Counted from the first letter of the stretch, positions 30,049 to 41,749 are shown. The stretch: DNA of 64,000 nucleotides from Diplonema japonicum (GCA_964019335.1 OZ025761.1:57501-121500); one strand, 5' to 3'. The notes: generated by a model not told the origin, from the sequence alone. Numbers and translations: made by a program.

Positions 30049-31446
30049 ATGTCGCAGTATGAAGCGTTGAATGGGCAGAGGGTGCAGGTGCACTTGAGGG
30101 GACCAGATGGTGCTGAAGAGCACGTAGTTGGCACAGTTGGTGTCAATGATGCAGGTGCCTTTCTGGCTGAAGAAGGAACAGGTGAAGTCAATGCCTTTGC
30201 CCATTTTGCAGAGCAGGTAGTGGAGGTGACACCCCTCCTACCTGCAACAAGGACACGCACAGGCACACCCAAGAGGGGAAGGAAGGACCAAGGACGCACA
30301 ACCAACGTCCAGGAAGATGTGGAAGACCTCACATCTGGCCTGGAGGAGCAGAGGCAGCACCAGCTGAGGATGGCCTCTGTCCTCAACGGTGTCAGGGGAG
30401 AGGTGGATGAGGTGCGTGGTCATGGCTTGGAGCTGGCAGCAAAGGCAAGGCAGCAGCAGCACCTGGTTGAGGCTGCACAGGCAGAGGCAAGGGAGATTGC
30501 CAAGATAATTATGGATGAGAAGGGTGGATCTGCTGCAACAAAGGCAGGCCTGGAAGGACGCCTCTCTGAGGCAATCTCAAGGCTGCAGGTGCTGGAGGGA
30601 GAGCACTCCCTCACCCTCAGGAGGGTTGAGCAGGCAGGAGCAGAGGTCCAGCAGGCACACCGGCTTGCAAAGGAAGGGACACAGCGGACACAGGAGGAGG
30701 TGTACCGCATGGCTCAGGTAGGAGGTGGGCTGGAAGGCCAGGTGCAGGCAGCCATCACCGTGATGGAGCAGAGGACACAGCAGTTGGAGCAGCGGCTGGA
30801 GCAGACAAGGCAGGAGGACATCCAACGCCTAGAGCGGGCAAGGCAGGATGACCGCCAGCACCTCGTGGAAGTCCTGCGGAACATGGCACCTTCGATCCCT
30901 CAACAGCATGTGCCAGTGCCAATACCTCTCCAGTCCTCTTGTGGGCTGCCCCAACACCACTGTGAGTTTCCTCAGCAGCACCAAGGTGCACTTCCTCCAC
31001 AACAACAACAACAGCAGAGCACACTCCCCCATGGCTTCTACTGCCTTGCTACAGGTATTGACAGGGGAGACCTCCTTGAGGCTAGTAGGTGGCGCCTCTT
31101 TGCAGGGGAGTCAGACCAGCTGGTTGAGAGGGGCCTCCGTGAGTGGGCTGAGTATGACAGGCAGGCAGAGTCTCACCGTCTGGAGATTGACCACCTGGTC
31201 AGCACCCTCCTCTACACAAGAAGGCTCATGGTTCCTGGGGTTGATCAACATGTGGTGCTGAACATCATCCATGGGCAGCTGAGGAGGTTGGATGTGAAGA
31301 GGGCAGGTGTAGACAGGGGTTTTGCAGTGGCAAATGACCAGAACCTCCCCCCATCATACCTGGCAAGGATCCAAGCAGCAGATAAGACACTGGAGGCAAC
31401 CCGCAAGGCAGAGAAAGGTCAGAGGAGCAGTGGACGTGTACAACCA

Positions 31447-31478
<32 letters not shown>

Positions 31479-31578
31479 ACAGCAATCACAGCAGCCACAG
31501 CAGCAGCAACAGTACAAAGCAAGGGGGTCAGGACCCTCGGGTTTTCAGGCGCGTGGGGCCAAAGGTGGTCGGCGGTGA
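30049..31578 (+). CDS. Gag-like coiled-coil protein of element V
   Basis: A 509-residue protein from Met at 30,049 (MSQYEALNGQR), after CGCTCAGAAAA. Residues about 120-320 are rich in Glu, Gln, Ala, Leu and Arg in a heptad-like arrangement (coiled coil). A Pro/Gln region follows, then a compact stretch (about 345-450), then a polyglutamine-rich tail encoded by CAG/CAA repeats (31,446-31,515). No zinc finger. Role as Gag is inferred from position before recombinase and RT. Directly upstream is TGATCTGTCCGAAATCCCCTG, repeated at the 3' end of the family (47,617). Confidence 0.7.
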
Positions 31579-31608
31579 GCTGTGGGCAGGTAACCCCTGG
31601 GTCTCCAG

Positions 31609-32587
31609 GTGGTAGGGGGCAAGCGGAAGCGAGAGGACACACCTGCAGAGTACAACATCGAGAGGGTGGTGCAGGCACTTGCTTTGCTGGGGGTGCAGTG
31701 GTCAGGTGTTCCAGATTCCCCAGATCTGGAGGAGGAAAGGCAGGTGCTGCTCAGCGAGATGGCAAAGGTTCGAGCAGGAAACACAATGCATAGAATGGCA
31801 TCAGTGCTGGAAGACCTAGTGAGTTTTGCAACTGCTCACAAGGTGGTGTCTGGAGGACAAGGTGCTGCTCTGGCTCGCGAGGAAGGCAAAGCAGGGTGTT
31901 GCTCCATCTGCAAGGGCTGGATATGCTCGTTCTGTGACCTCAGCAGTGGCATTGTTCAGCAAGGAAGAGAAGCTACAGGGCCTAAGGTGGTACATCGATT
32001 CAATGGAGCACCAAGGGGCAAGGCAGCCACAGACACAAGCAAAGGTGCTGACGATGCTGGAGGTGCGGAGCCTGGTCAGGGGGCTGGATGCACAGATGGG
32101 AACAGCTGTCCTGCTGATGTGGTTGATGGCACTGCGCTTCTCAGATGTCCTGCAGCTGGCAGATTGCATTGTTGTCGAGAACACAGTGACGTCCCTAAGG
32201 TTAAGGTTCACCATTGAGGCAGGCAAGACCAATCGTGGCAAGAAGAAGACAGAAGAGGAGGTTGAGGTGGCTGCAGAGTGGAAGGACAAGGTGCTGGAGC
32301 ACGTGGAAGCTGTGAAGGGGAGAAGGATGTTCATTGTACTGAAGTATGCCGAGTTCATGGTAGCAATGAAGGCCATTGTTCCTCACGTTTCTACCCACTC
32401 CCTGAAGCACACACATGTCCAGATGGTGGCACAAGACAACCCCAACATGCCCATGGAGGAGCTAATGCTAGACTCTGGGCACAAGGGTGTACTGTCGTAC
32501 GAGACGTATGCAGGGGCAGAGGTGCTGAGGCAGCAGAAGAGCAGGAAAGTAGATCCGGTGAGGCGTCGACTCCAACAGAGGCAATGA
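31609..32587 (+). pseudogene. tyrosine recombinase of element V, copy 1 (frameshifted)
   Basis: Frame 31,609-31,850 gives the N-terminal core-binding part (EYNIERVVQALALLG, MASVLEDLVSFATAHKVV); the rest is in another frame up to 32,587 (LEDKVLLWLARKAKQG onward). Copy 2 reads straight through this point and has five more bases there, so copy 1 carries a 5-nt deletion near 31,850. Catalytic motifs: Arg in LMALRFSDVLQL, His in HSLKHTH (Lys where Arg is usual), GHKG, and the terminal Tyr in SYETY. The stop overlaps the RT start as ATGA at 32,584-32,587. Confidence 0.8.
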
Positions 32588-33470
32588 GTGGTGTGAACCT
32601 GGGGCTGCCTGGTAATTCTGGGTGCGGCACGGGGGAACGCATGAAGAGCCGAAGGAGGAGGAGACACAGGGGTTTGTGGAAGAGGATCCTCATGATGCTG
32701 GATGTGAGGAACTATGATGAGGATCCTCTCCAGTTTGACAAGTACGAGGAGTCGAAGGAGGCAAGGAAGGCAGGAGCGCTGCTGCAGGAAGGAGACATGG
32801 ACACAGTTGTGACCAACACCGTGCGGCTTGAGGTGATGCGTGGCTTCCGGATGGAGGATGGCAGCATCAACACAGTTATTCCTGATGTGGAGCGGCTCCT
32901 TGGTGGTGGAAAGGTGTTTGAGGATCTGTTTGAAGATGAAGATTTCCGGCCAGTAGGGGCGCCAGGAAAGAAGTCAACACTCACCCGTAGGCAGGTGCAG
33001 CAGCAGGAGGAGGCAGGTGTGCTGGAGAAGAAGGGATGGTCAGATGAGAAGGTGAAGAATGTGGTGAAAGCGTTCACAGTTCCAAAGCCAAGTGGAAAGA
33101 GGAGGCTGGTGGTGGATGCATCGCTGGTGGGCAATGCACAGAGGGACCCTCCATCAGTTGATCTGCCATCTGTTGCTGATGTGAAGGAGATGGTGGTACA
33201 AAACGAGTACGTTGTGCAGCTGGATGGGAAGTCGTGGTTCTACCAGATTGGAGCTCGGCCCCTCCGTGAGTATTTCGCATTGCATACAGTTGCAGGATGG
33301 TACTGGTTGGTTGTGCTGGCGATGGGCTGGTCGTGGAGTGTGTGGGTGGCGCAGAGTGTGGCAGCGTTGTTGGCAAGTGAGGCTTGTGTGAGGGCAGGAA
33401 GGATGAAGGCTGGTGCGCTTGTTTACATTGACAACTTTGTCCTGTATGCGGAACAGAAGGAGGATGTGGC
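32584..33470 (+). pseudogene. reverse transcriptase of element V, copy 1 (truncated)
   Basis: Begins at ATG 32,584, overlapping the recombinase stop. RT motifs: VKAFTVPKPSGKRRLVVDAS, motif A VVQLDGKSWFYQIG, VVLAMGWSWSVWVAQ, and LVYIDNFVLYAEQKED with IDN at the active site. Homology ends at 33,470; the frame runs on to 33,699 through antisense LRR sequence and is not a natural protein. Thumb and RNase H are missing. Confidence 0.8.
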
Positions 33471-34314
33471 AAGGAAGAAACATTGGTCATCGCATTCAAG
33501 TCGATGGTTTCTAGTTTTAAGCACCACTCCAAGAAGCGATCACCAATTTCAGAAAGATAGGTCATCGCATTCAAGTCAATGGTTTCTAGTTTGTCACACC
33601 AAGACAAGAAGTCATTACCAATGTAAGAAACATTGGTCATTGCATTCAAGTCGATGGTTTCTAGTTTGCCACACCAAGACAAGAAGCTATCACCAATAGA
33701 AGAAACATTGGTCATTGCATTCAAGTTGATGGTTTCTAGATTTTCGCACTTATATAAAAAATTTCTATCAATGGTGGAAACATTGGGGAGGATGAGATCA
33801 ACAGACGTCAGGTCTTTGCTGTTTTCAAGAAACTCATGGTCTATCCTTGTAACACAGCCTGTGGAGTCGGTGCCAACGAGGAACCGAAGTCCAGAAGGAA
33901 GGTCACTGCTGTTCATGGACAAGACTTCGACAGTTGGCGAGTTCCCCACCTCCACCACCAGAACCAGCTCAGGGTCAGCTGTCACAAGCCCCTCAAGCTC
34001 CAAAACCACTTCTGATCTCTCAAGCTCCTCCAGCTGAACGGTTCTCATCTTGTTCGCCTCCACATGGACCACGGAGCCCTCCACAAGCCCAAGTGAATGA
34101 AGCTCCTCACCCCCGTTCATGTCAAGGAGGTCTCCTTCCCAAACCAGTTTGAACTTGCCTTCGAGTAAACGAGCAGCCACCCCGCCTTCTTGTACAGGCT
34201 CCCCACCGTCTCCTTCCCTGACACTTCCACATCGTGAACCCCGCCTCCCGTCTTCACGAACACTGTCATATCGTTCATTTTGTTGCAGTGTCTTTGCTGT
34301 AAAAGGCGATTCAT
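33471..34314 (-). pseudogene. UBL-LRR family C pseudogene
   Basis: Start MNDMTVFVKTGG at 34,278 (or MNRLL at 34,314). Compared with 59,103-60,206, one base is missing near 34,175 (GGGGTGGCTGC against GGGGTGTGCTGC), which shifts the frame at the end of the UBL helix. The rest reads on in the new frame through the linker (EVLSMNSSDLPSGLRFLV) and four LRRs of the type LETIDLNAMTNVSSIGDSFL. The 3' end is lost at the junction with the RT of element V. Confidence 0.85.
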
Positions 34315-34694
34315 TCTCCATGTTCGGGGAGGGGGGGGGGGGGGGGGGGGGGTAACACAGAATAAGAAAAGTTCCTTTTTTTTTTCCTTCTTTTTCCTGT
34401 TCCTTTTTTTCTTTTTTTTTTTTTTTTTTTATTTGTTTCCTTTCTTTGATCAATGTCATGCATCAACCCCTTGGTGTACGTTCTTTTACTTTCAATCGAT
34501 TGTTATATATGTACTTATAAAATAGAGTGTGTTAGAGGTGTCGGTGAAGTCGTAGGTGTTGAAGTCACCCTCCCCTCCAGCTCTTCTGCACAGGCTGGTT
34601 TCTAGTTCTCGTAGCCTTCTACTTTTCCTTCAGCGTATTTCTCATTGTAGCTGATGGGGGCCAACCAGACCTTTGAAAACATGTGTATTTTGTG
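34315..34694. other. leader of family C pseudogene with G-run; Penelope 3' fragment
   Basis: G-run of about 24 at 34,329-34,352 matches the C-run before the gene at 59,103. 34,475-34,525 is an inverted copy of the 3' end of the Penelope-like element (ATTTTATAAGTACATAT, AACAATCGATTGAAAG). Nothing else recognised. Confidence 0.6.
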
Positions 34695-34835
34695 TGTGAA
34701 GCGTGCAATGACCTACTTGATTACAGGGGGTGCTCCTCGGCCGAGTAGTAGCTTCTTCTGTGTTCCGTGTCGTGTCCTTAATGCATGTGGTGTGCTCATA
34801 TTTCCATGTTATCCCCACCACCTTGACAAAAAAAA
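34695..34835 (+). repeat. DR1 repeat, internally deleted
   Basis: 5' part CTACTTGATTACAGGGGGTGC to GCATGTGGTGTGCT joins directly to CATATTTCCATGTTATCCCC and a short A-run. The same DR1 in the inverted duplicate (57,600-57,935) is full length. Confidence 0.75.
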
Positions 34836-35527
34836 AGGAACTAAACTAACACAACATTTATGTCTTGTTGTATTAAAAAAGAATATCAAAAAGGGAGGGG
34901 TTAAAAAGTTGTCTCGATTTTAGTGGTGCCATGCAGTATGTGACACAGTGGCCACCCCTCCCAAGTCCCCTGTGGTCTGTAGAAAGTAAAAGTGGAGAGG
35001 TAAAGAAAGCTTGGAAATTGAAATAGGGAGAGGCCACAGAAGCAATTAAACACCAACTGGAGAGTATGCTGTGGGAGGCTTGCTTCACTGGCTCGATGCT
35101 GCAGAGAGGCTACTTGCCTGACCTGGTGAAGCCACCTCCTTGTTGGATGTAATGGGATAAGGGACTCTCCGTTGAGGGCAATGCTAACCGGCGCCATGCA
35201 TAGGGGCTCTCCACCCCCATCCAGATTTCCCCACATGTATGGCTTAACACGAGTATCCCTTTTACTTGTGTCTCTCCAAACCACAATTACCAGAAACCAC
35301 CACAGGGAGGTTGGAAACATTGGTCTCCAAATAAAAAAGGGGAGGGGTCAAAAAGAACAACAAAGCAGAACGTATTGCATCAGAATACTAATTTTTGTTT
35401 TAAAGGAAAGAAACTGAAGAAAAAAACTGTATTTCTATCATGGTGTTGGAGTGCTCCATCCACAGACCCAGTTTCGTCCCTTACAACAACCCCTAGGTAC
35501 CTGGGACTTATCAGGCTGTGTTGCACC
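34836..35527. other. duplicated non-coding flank of UBL-LRR B
   Basis: Inverted match to 56,940-57,590 throughout (for example GGTGCCATGCAGTATGTGACAC against its complement near 57,485). No gene. Confidence 0.7.
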
Positions 35528-36391
35528 TTATGTGGTCTTGTTTTTGCACCTTGACAAGTAATCACCAACAGAAGGATGATTAGCAATTGCACTCAAGTCT
35601 ATGGTTTCTAGCTTTTCACACCCTTTCAAGAAGTGAGAACCAATGGTATAAATATTGGCCATTGCATTCAAGTCAATAGTTTCTAGTTTTGTACACCCAT
35701 ACAAGAAGGAAGAGCCAATGGAATTAAGATTGGCCATCGCATTCAAGTCGATGGTTTCTAGTTTCGTGCACCCATACAAGAAGCAAGAACCAATTTCAGA
35801 AAGATTGGTCATCGCATTCAAGTCAATGGTTTTTAGATTTCTGCACCCACATAAAAACTTATTAGCAATGGTGAAAACATTGGGGAGGATGAGATCAACA
35901 GACATCAGGTGGTGGGAATATGCAAGAAAGTGAGCATCAATCCTTGTAACACAGCCTGTGGAGTCAGTGACAACGAGGAACCGAAGTCCAGAAGGAAGGT
36001 CCTTGCTGTTCATGGACAAGACTTCGACAGTTGGCGAGTTCCCCACCTCCACCACCAGAACCAGCTCAGGGTCAGCTGTCACAAGCCCCTCAAGCTCCAA
36101 AACCACTTCTGATCTCTCAAGCTCCTCCAGCTGAACAGTTCTCATCTTGTTCACCTCCACATGGACCATGGAGCCCTCCACAAGCCCAAGTGAATGAAGC
36201 TCCTCACCCCCATTCATGTCAAGGAGGTCTCCTTCCCAAACCAGTTTGAACTTACCTTCGAGTAAACGAGCAGCACACCCCACCTTCTTGTACAGGCTCC
36301 CCACCGTCTCCTTCCCTGACACTTCCACATTGTGAACCCCACCTCCCATCTTCACGAACACTGTCATATCGTTCACCTCTTCATTGGTCAT
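35528..36391 (-). CDS. UBL-LRR protein, family B (left copy)
   Basis: A 287-residue protein: UBL at residues 8-83 (NDMTVFVKMGG, KETVGSLYKKVG, LVWEGDLLDMNGGEELHSLGL), a linker with LVLVVEVGNSPTVEVLS, then about five LRRs (LETIDLNAMANLNSIGSSFLYGC). It ends RCKNKTT without a CaaX motif. The frame is open, and only scattered residues differ from the copy at 56,076. The leader is A-rich on the sense strand. Shorter than family A, with fewer LRRs. Function unknown. Confidence 0.8.
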   Translation of the reverse strand: MTNEEVNDMTVFVKMGGGVHNVEVSGKETVGSLYKKVGCAARLLEGKFKLVWEGDLLDMNGGEELHSLGLVEGSMVHVEVNKMRTVQLEELERSEVVLELEGLVTADPELVLVVEVGNSPTVEVLSMNSKDLPSGLRFLVVTDSTGCVTRIDAHFLAYSHHLMSVDLILPNVFTIANKFLCGCRNLKTIDLNAMTNLSEIGSCFLYGCTKLETIDLNAMANLNSIGSSFLYGCTKLETIDLNAMANIYTIGSHFLKGCEKLETIDLSAIANHPSVGDYLSRCKNKTT

Positions 36392-36984
36392 TCTCTTTCT
36401 CTTTCTTATTCTATTGTTCTTTTCTTTTTCGTTTCTTATTCACACCTTTTTTGCTTTTTTAATTTTATTTTTAATGTATTTTCCCTGTGTGCTTGTCTTG
36501 AAGGCTTATGAAGTCAAATGAAGAAGCAGATAGAAGAAGAAGAAAGCTGTCACTTTTTAACAATAACAATTCATTTACAGGGTTTCTGTTTTTTAAACAA
36601 CACGTCCCTTTTTTTTCCCCCCCTTTTGTTTCCCCAAAAGAATTCTTTCCACAGAAAAGATAATGAGATTTTTGCGACAACATCAATGACCGATGCCCTG
36701 AGAATTAAGCAGAGGTTGCTGCCATGGCCTGTATCAGTCTGTTGCCAGAAAGAGGAATGAAAATAACAGAACAAAGTGAAAAGGGAAAAGGAGAAAAGAG
36801 GGCCTGGTCGGAAAATACTGGACCATAGAGATGATCGAGCAAGGGAGGGAGGGAGCTGGATGTGACCCAAAGCAAAACTTGTATAAGGTAAGACCCTGCA
36901 AATGTGTGGTATATGAGCTGCTCATAATTAAATATGTGGTCAGGAATTTCCCATATTTGGGGGGTGGCACTAGCAGGCTCAGCA
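36392..36984. other. duplicated intergenic region between UBL-LRR A and B
   Basis: Inverted match to 55,480-56,075. Small open frames (for example 36,734-36,988 minus) are conserved in both copies only because the whole segment is duplicated; no domain recognised. Confidence 0.6.
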
Positions 36985-37045
36985 GCATCTATCTCAACTC
37001 ACAACACAATGACTCCTAAAGGTGCTCTTTTTAGCACTACTCGAG
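36985..37045 (-). pseudogene. 3' end of a UBL-LRR family A gene
   Basis: Minus strand encodes SSSAKKSTFRSHCVVS and stop, matching the last residues of the gene at 54,388 (one residue different) and including the CVVS CaaX-like end. Homology stops at 37,045, where the repeat-protein relic starts. Confidence 0.8.
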
Positions 37046-40000
37046 ACCGAGTCTGTTCAACACACAACCTGCACTAACAGAGTGTTCGTCTGCAACTTGC
37101 AACTGCCTGCCAACTGTTCCCACCAACAATGCCAACTGTGGTGGATTGCTCTCCTTCATGACTGCTCCCAACCAATGTGGTACAACGCTCTGCTCTGTCA
37201 GGTTAGATGACAGGGGTGAAGACCAGTGTGTAGAAGACCCTGCCCACACATCCTGTTCCTGTCCTGGGTGTTGTAACGGTCTTGATTGCCAGTTCAGCAA
37301 CGCGATGCTTGCAGCCTGTCCCACTGCCATGCCTAGCCCAACTCCTTTCCTCTGCCTGGCAGGCTGCCAACCTGCAGACTGCAGTGTGTCCATCACTCAC
37401 CAGTTCTCCATCACCATCACCTGTGTCAATGACCAGCCTGCCTTCGACTGCTTGGGAAGCGGTGCCACCAGTGGTGCCAATGCTGCTTTTAAAGGTGATA
37501 CGACTGTCGAGATCAACGACTTCATCTTCAACATCAGGACGTGTCTCGACTGCGTGCTGAATGGCCAGCAGAACAACGAGAACCTCCAGAAGCCCAGGTT
37601 CATCATCAGCAACACCAACCCTTTGCTGTTTAATGTGCAGCCACAGATTGTGTGGGACCCTAAACGACCCCACCACAGCTGACCTGTGCTACAACCCCAA
37701 ATCCTGCAAGGTGGGGATGGCCACTGTCACCGTCCACATGTTCGATGACAGTGGTGTCAACGACGGTGGTGTTGATGTGGCACCTATGGACTGTGTGTTT
37801 CAAATAGAGATCAGAGATAAAAACACGGCACCATCTTTCGATTTTGGGACGTGCCCACTAGTTATTGACAAAGACCATGGTTCTTACACTGCCAATGCAT
37901 GGGCAGGGTGAAGAAGCAAAGGGTGCACTTCAGGAAGTGGTGAAGAGAACCAACAAGACCTCACTTTCAACATGCAGCTGGTGAACGCTGCCAATGCAGG
38001 GCTGTTCACAATGCAGCCTACCATCAACCCCATGACAGGAACACTCACTCATGCCCAGGATGGACATCAACACCTTTGGATGCAACGTCGACATGTATGT
38101 CCAACTGTGTGACGATGGTGTCCTGAAGACAAACCCACCACCTGCTTCGCCATTGTGCACATGTGACCCAATCACAAACTGCCCCACATGCAAGATTGTG
38201 ATACACCCTGTCAATGATGCACCGTCCTTTACCCCTGGCAAGGATGTGCTGGTGTGGGAGGATTTGTGCCAGCTGGCTGTGCCACCTGATCCACTCACCT
38301 TCACTGTACCTGACTGGGCTAAAGATATAAACGTGGGAGCTGCTTCAGAAGGCCTCACATCACCCAACCCCATGGTGTTCAACCCAGAAGGGCAGTGGTT
38401 GTATTTCGTGGTCACCACAGACAACGATGGCATCTTCGCAGTGGTGGTCCTGTCATTGATGAGACGGGGACTCTCTCTTTCACTCTGGCATGCAATGCCA
38501 ACAGCATCTCAAACGTACGTGCCGTGCTTTATGACACAGGCAACATGCCCAATGAAGGGAACACTGCTGTGTTTAAGATCATGGCCCTCCCTGTGAATGA
38601 CAAACCAACATTCGATCTTGATCCAAAGGGTGCACTGGGGCCACTTGTTGTCTCAGAGGGAGCAAGCACACTAGAATTCGACTCATGGTTGAGCAGGGTC
38701 AGCAAAGGGCCTGACGACGAAGCAGCACAGAAGCTGATGCTGCACACCACAGTCTCGAACCCCAACTGCTTCTTGATACAGCCAAACCATGACTTCACGT
38801 CAACTACGTCTGTGTGGCTGAGCTTCCAACCAGTGACCAACGTGCCCAGTGGTGCCAATTGTGAGAGTGACGTCACTGTGTTTGTGAAGGACGATGGACT
38901 GGACTTGAGGTGCAACATGTTTGTTGGAGGTCACGTATAAGATTCACATCACTGATACAAATGACCCACCCTCCTTCACCATTGGCCCCAATGTCACAAT
39001 ACAGGAAGATGCCTTCCCTGGTGGGTACACTGCTATAGTGTGGGTGAAGGATGTGTCCACAGGTCCCAATGAAGGCCTGCCTCTTCCACAGACTGTGCTG
39101 TTTCATGTAAGCACAAGTAACGATGCCCTATTCACACAAGGGAAGGGACCCACTGTGGGAACAGATGGCACTCTAACATTCACGGCTGCACCAGACGCTT
39201 GTGGGACAGCTACTGTGAGTGTCTACTTAGAAGACAATGGGGTGCCTCCTTTGCAGTCTGCAGCAACAATCAGTGATCACCATCAGCTGCTGCAACGACC
39301 CTCCCAAATTTACGATATCCTCTGACATAGTAGGCACAGCACTTCCCGAATGTACTACTGCTTGTGTGCATCAGTTCCCAAACTTTCTCACTTCGATCAG
39401 GCCTGGGCCCACTATGGCAACTGATGAGGCAACTCAAACAGTACGTTTCTATCTATCAGGATTTGATGCCTCTCTGTTTGAGGGCACAGATGGGCAGCCA
39501 AAGATAGACCAGTTTGGCACACTGACAGTAACACCCCAAGCCCCTTCACAGTGACAATCAGAGCCGAGGATGACAGCCCTATGCAGGCAGGGTGTTCTGG
39601 ATCAGCCACAAAGACTTTTCAGATGCAGATCACACCCTGGAATAATGCACCTTCATTCATACACAGCAGTAATGTAGAAGTCCTTGAAGACAGTGGCACT
39701 GCCAGCTTCCCACAATGGGCCAGGAGTATCAGTGCAGGGCCAGGTGATGAAAGCACCCAGACCCTCACTTTCACTGTGAGAGCTGCTGATCCATCTTTGT
39801 TTGATGTGCAACTGACTGTGAGCCCACAAACAGGCCTCCTATCGTTCAGACCTGCCCCTGATGCCTTTGGCACTACAGAAGTGACCATAACCCTTGATGA
39901 TGGGCAAGCACTGAACAGCCAACAAGTGCAATCTATCATCATCAACATCGTCCCCATCAACAACAGGCCCTCCTTCACTGCACCTAGCAAGATCAACATC

Positions 40001-40249
40001 CTAGAGGACAGGCCCACATACACGGAGCAGTTTGCTGTCTCTGTAAGCAAGGGTGCACCAAATGAAGCAGCTCAGACTTTCAGCTACAAAGTAACAGGGC
40101 TGATGAATGCAGACCTGTTTCAATCACCTCCCCTTCACAATGGTGAAGGATAAATGGGGTGAGTCAAAGTTTACTGTCCACTCTGTTGACAATGGTGGCA
40201 CTGCACACCTAGGTGAGGACACGTCACTGCCCATCACAGTGACTCTGAA
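37046..40249 (+). pseudogene. large extracellular-type tandem-repeat protein, decayed
   Basis: Plus-strand segments in changing frames encode about eight copies of a roughly 110-residue module: VNDAPSFT, a VxEDS-like strand, WAxxISxGPxxE, QTLTFTV, N..LF, GTLTFTxAPD, GTATVTV, EDNG. This resembles cadherin/VCBS/tandem-95 type beta-sandwich repeats of adhesion proteins. Clearest modules: 38,200-38,600, 38,600-38,940, 38,950-39,290, 39,640-39,990 and 39,990-40,230. Cys-rich sequence lies near 37,240-37,330. At least six frame breaks; no start, signal peptide or membrane anchor. Both ends are cut by rearrangement (37,045) and by an inverted-repeat element (40,250). Confidence 0.75.
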
Positions 40250-40850
40250 CAGTGTTGTTACAAGAATGGGTTGCCCCCCTGAGATTTTCGGGGGGGCATG
40301 GGGGGGCAAATCCAGGGGGGTGGGGGGGTGGGGGGGCAAAAAAAAAAGTTGTCAAAGACACCCAAAAATTGATTTTTTTTCCAAAAAAAAAAATTCTTTT
40401 TTCTCAAAAGTACCTATCCTAGGCCTTAATAGAGGCTTTTAGTGAAGTGGGGTGAAAGTGAGATGTTTGGGGGTCAAAAAAAAGGTGCCCAAGAAAAACT
40501 ATTTTTCACATGAACAAGTGGTCAAAAACACCTGAAAAGTGGTTTTTTACCTCAGAAAAATTGATTGTTTTCTAAAAGGGTACCTATATCAGGCCTAGTA
40601 ATGGTCTATCTGTTGGTTTTCTCTCCTTTATGACTTACCCTTCTCATTCTTTGTATTTACCCCCCTTTTTTTTACTGTACTTTATTGGGTGTATAGGGTG
40701 CTGGAAAAAAAAAAAAAAATAGTGTCCAAAAAAATTGTTTTTCCTCCCAAAAAAAGTGGCCAAAAACACCCTTAAATTGATTTTTTCTCAAAAAAAAATT
40801 TTTTTTCCATCAAAAATACCTATTCTAGACCTCAATGAGGCTAATAGTGA
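40250..40850 (+). repeat. left terminal inverted repeat
   Basis: Purine/pyrimidine-skewed DNA with repeated CAAAAACACC and CTATTCTAGACCT/CTATCCTAGGCCT motifs; complement found at 43,262-43,859. Confidence 0.7.
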
Positions 40851-40935
40851 AAGTGAGATGGGTCAAAAAAAAAGTGCCCAAAGATTTTTTTTCCTCACAA
40901 AAGAAATTGTCAAAAACACCTGAAAAGTGATATTT

Positions 40936-41160
40936 TACTAAAGTAATTCTCAATTACTCAGGGAGTACCACCTGGGACGTGCGAAGAACAGGTGCGAGAA
41001 AGGGTCAAGGGAGGACCAGAAAGCTTTTTCTTTCATCCCTCTCTGCTTTTTTACTTTTCGCTTTTTTCAATGGTTTATTCATACTTTTATACTCTTATAT
41101 TCATTGATCCTTTTAGCTGAAGAGCATGTAGTTGGCACAGTTGGTGTGAATGATGCAGGC
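40936..41160 (+). repeat. 5' fragment of element V
   Basis: Matches 29,798-29,980 (CTAAAGTAATTCTCAATTACTC to ATTCATTGATCC), then jumps to GCTGAAGAGCATGTAGTTGG, which corresponds to Gag codons at 30,112. A stretch of about 130 bp is deleted. Confidence 0.8.
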
Positions 41161-41164
41161 CCCT

Positions 41165-41640
41165 GAGCCCTCCAAGCTGATCCCAAAGCATGGAATAACC
41201 CTACACTGCAGATCCAAGCTTGAGTACCACCCAACATCAACACTTAGGCACTGCCAAGGCAGACCAGGTGTTGCTCACTCCTTTAATTGGAACCCCTCAC
41301 AAGTGTAAAAAACATCTCCCTCCCACCTACCTCCCTCTATCATTTGTGTTTATCAGTGTTTTATGAGGAAAAGGGGAAAGAAAAAAAAAAAGGAAAGGAG
41401 AAGAGGTAAAAAACCCACTTCTATTTTTTGGCAAATACTTGTAGATAAAGGACCCACAATTTTGTGGTATGAGTACTCACCCCCCCTCCCCAAAAGGTGA
41501 GAAAGCACCCGTTAAAAACTAGCAAGCTATGATTTGCTTGTGTTCTTCTTTTTTTTGACTCTTTGATTTCTGTTTTCCCTTTCCCCCACCCACCCCCACA
41601 CACCCCTGGCTGGGAGGAGGGAAAAAGAAAGCTGCAGGTA
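41165..41640 (+). repeat. dispersed repeat R2, copy 3
   Basis: The longest R2 copy; its first 400 bp are the reverse complement of 27,740-28,160. No coding potential. Confidence 0.75.
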
Positions 41641-41749
41641 TGTACAAATGTCTGGAAATGTTGTATTTGGATGTAATACAACCTGGCTGTGGTGATCAAT
41701 GCAGAACACAGAAGAAGCTACAACCTGGCTGCGGTGAGAGATATATGAG

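Larger units (their letters stand above)
29798..33470 (+). mobile_element. VIPER-like retroelement V, copy 1 (3'-truncated)
   Basis: Begins CTAAAGTAATTCTCAATTACTC, a sequence repeated at 40,936. Carries Gag-like, tyrosine recombinase and RT reading frames in that order, as in VIPER elements. Homology to copy 2 (44.5-47.4 kb) stops at 33,470, where an UBL-LRR pseudogene in the opposite orientation begins. Confidence 0.8.

Noticed and set aside
32278-33699. 473-codon plus-strand frame and 461-codon minus-strand frame (33,074-34,459)
   Set aside because: Both cross the 33,470 breakpoint and join RT sequence to antisense LRR or the reverse; they are chimeric artefacts of the junction.
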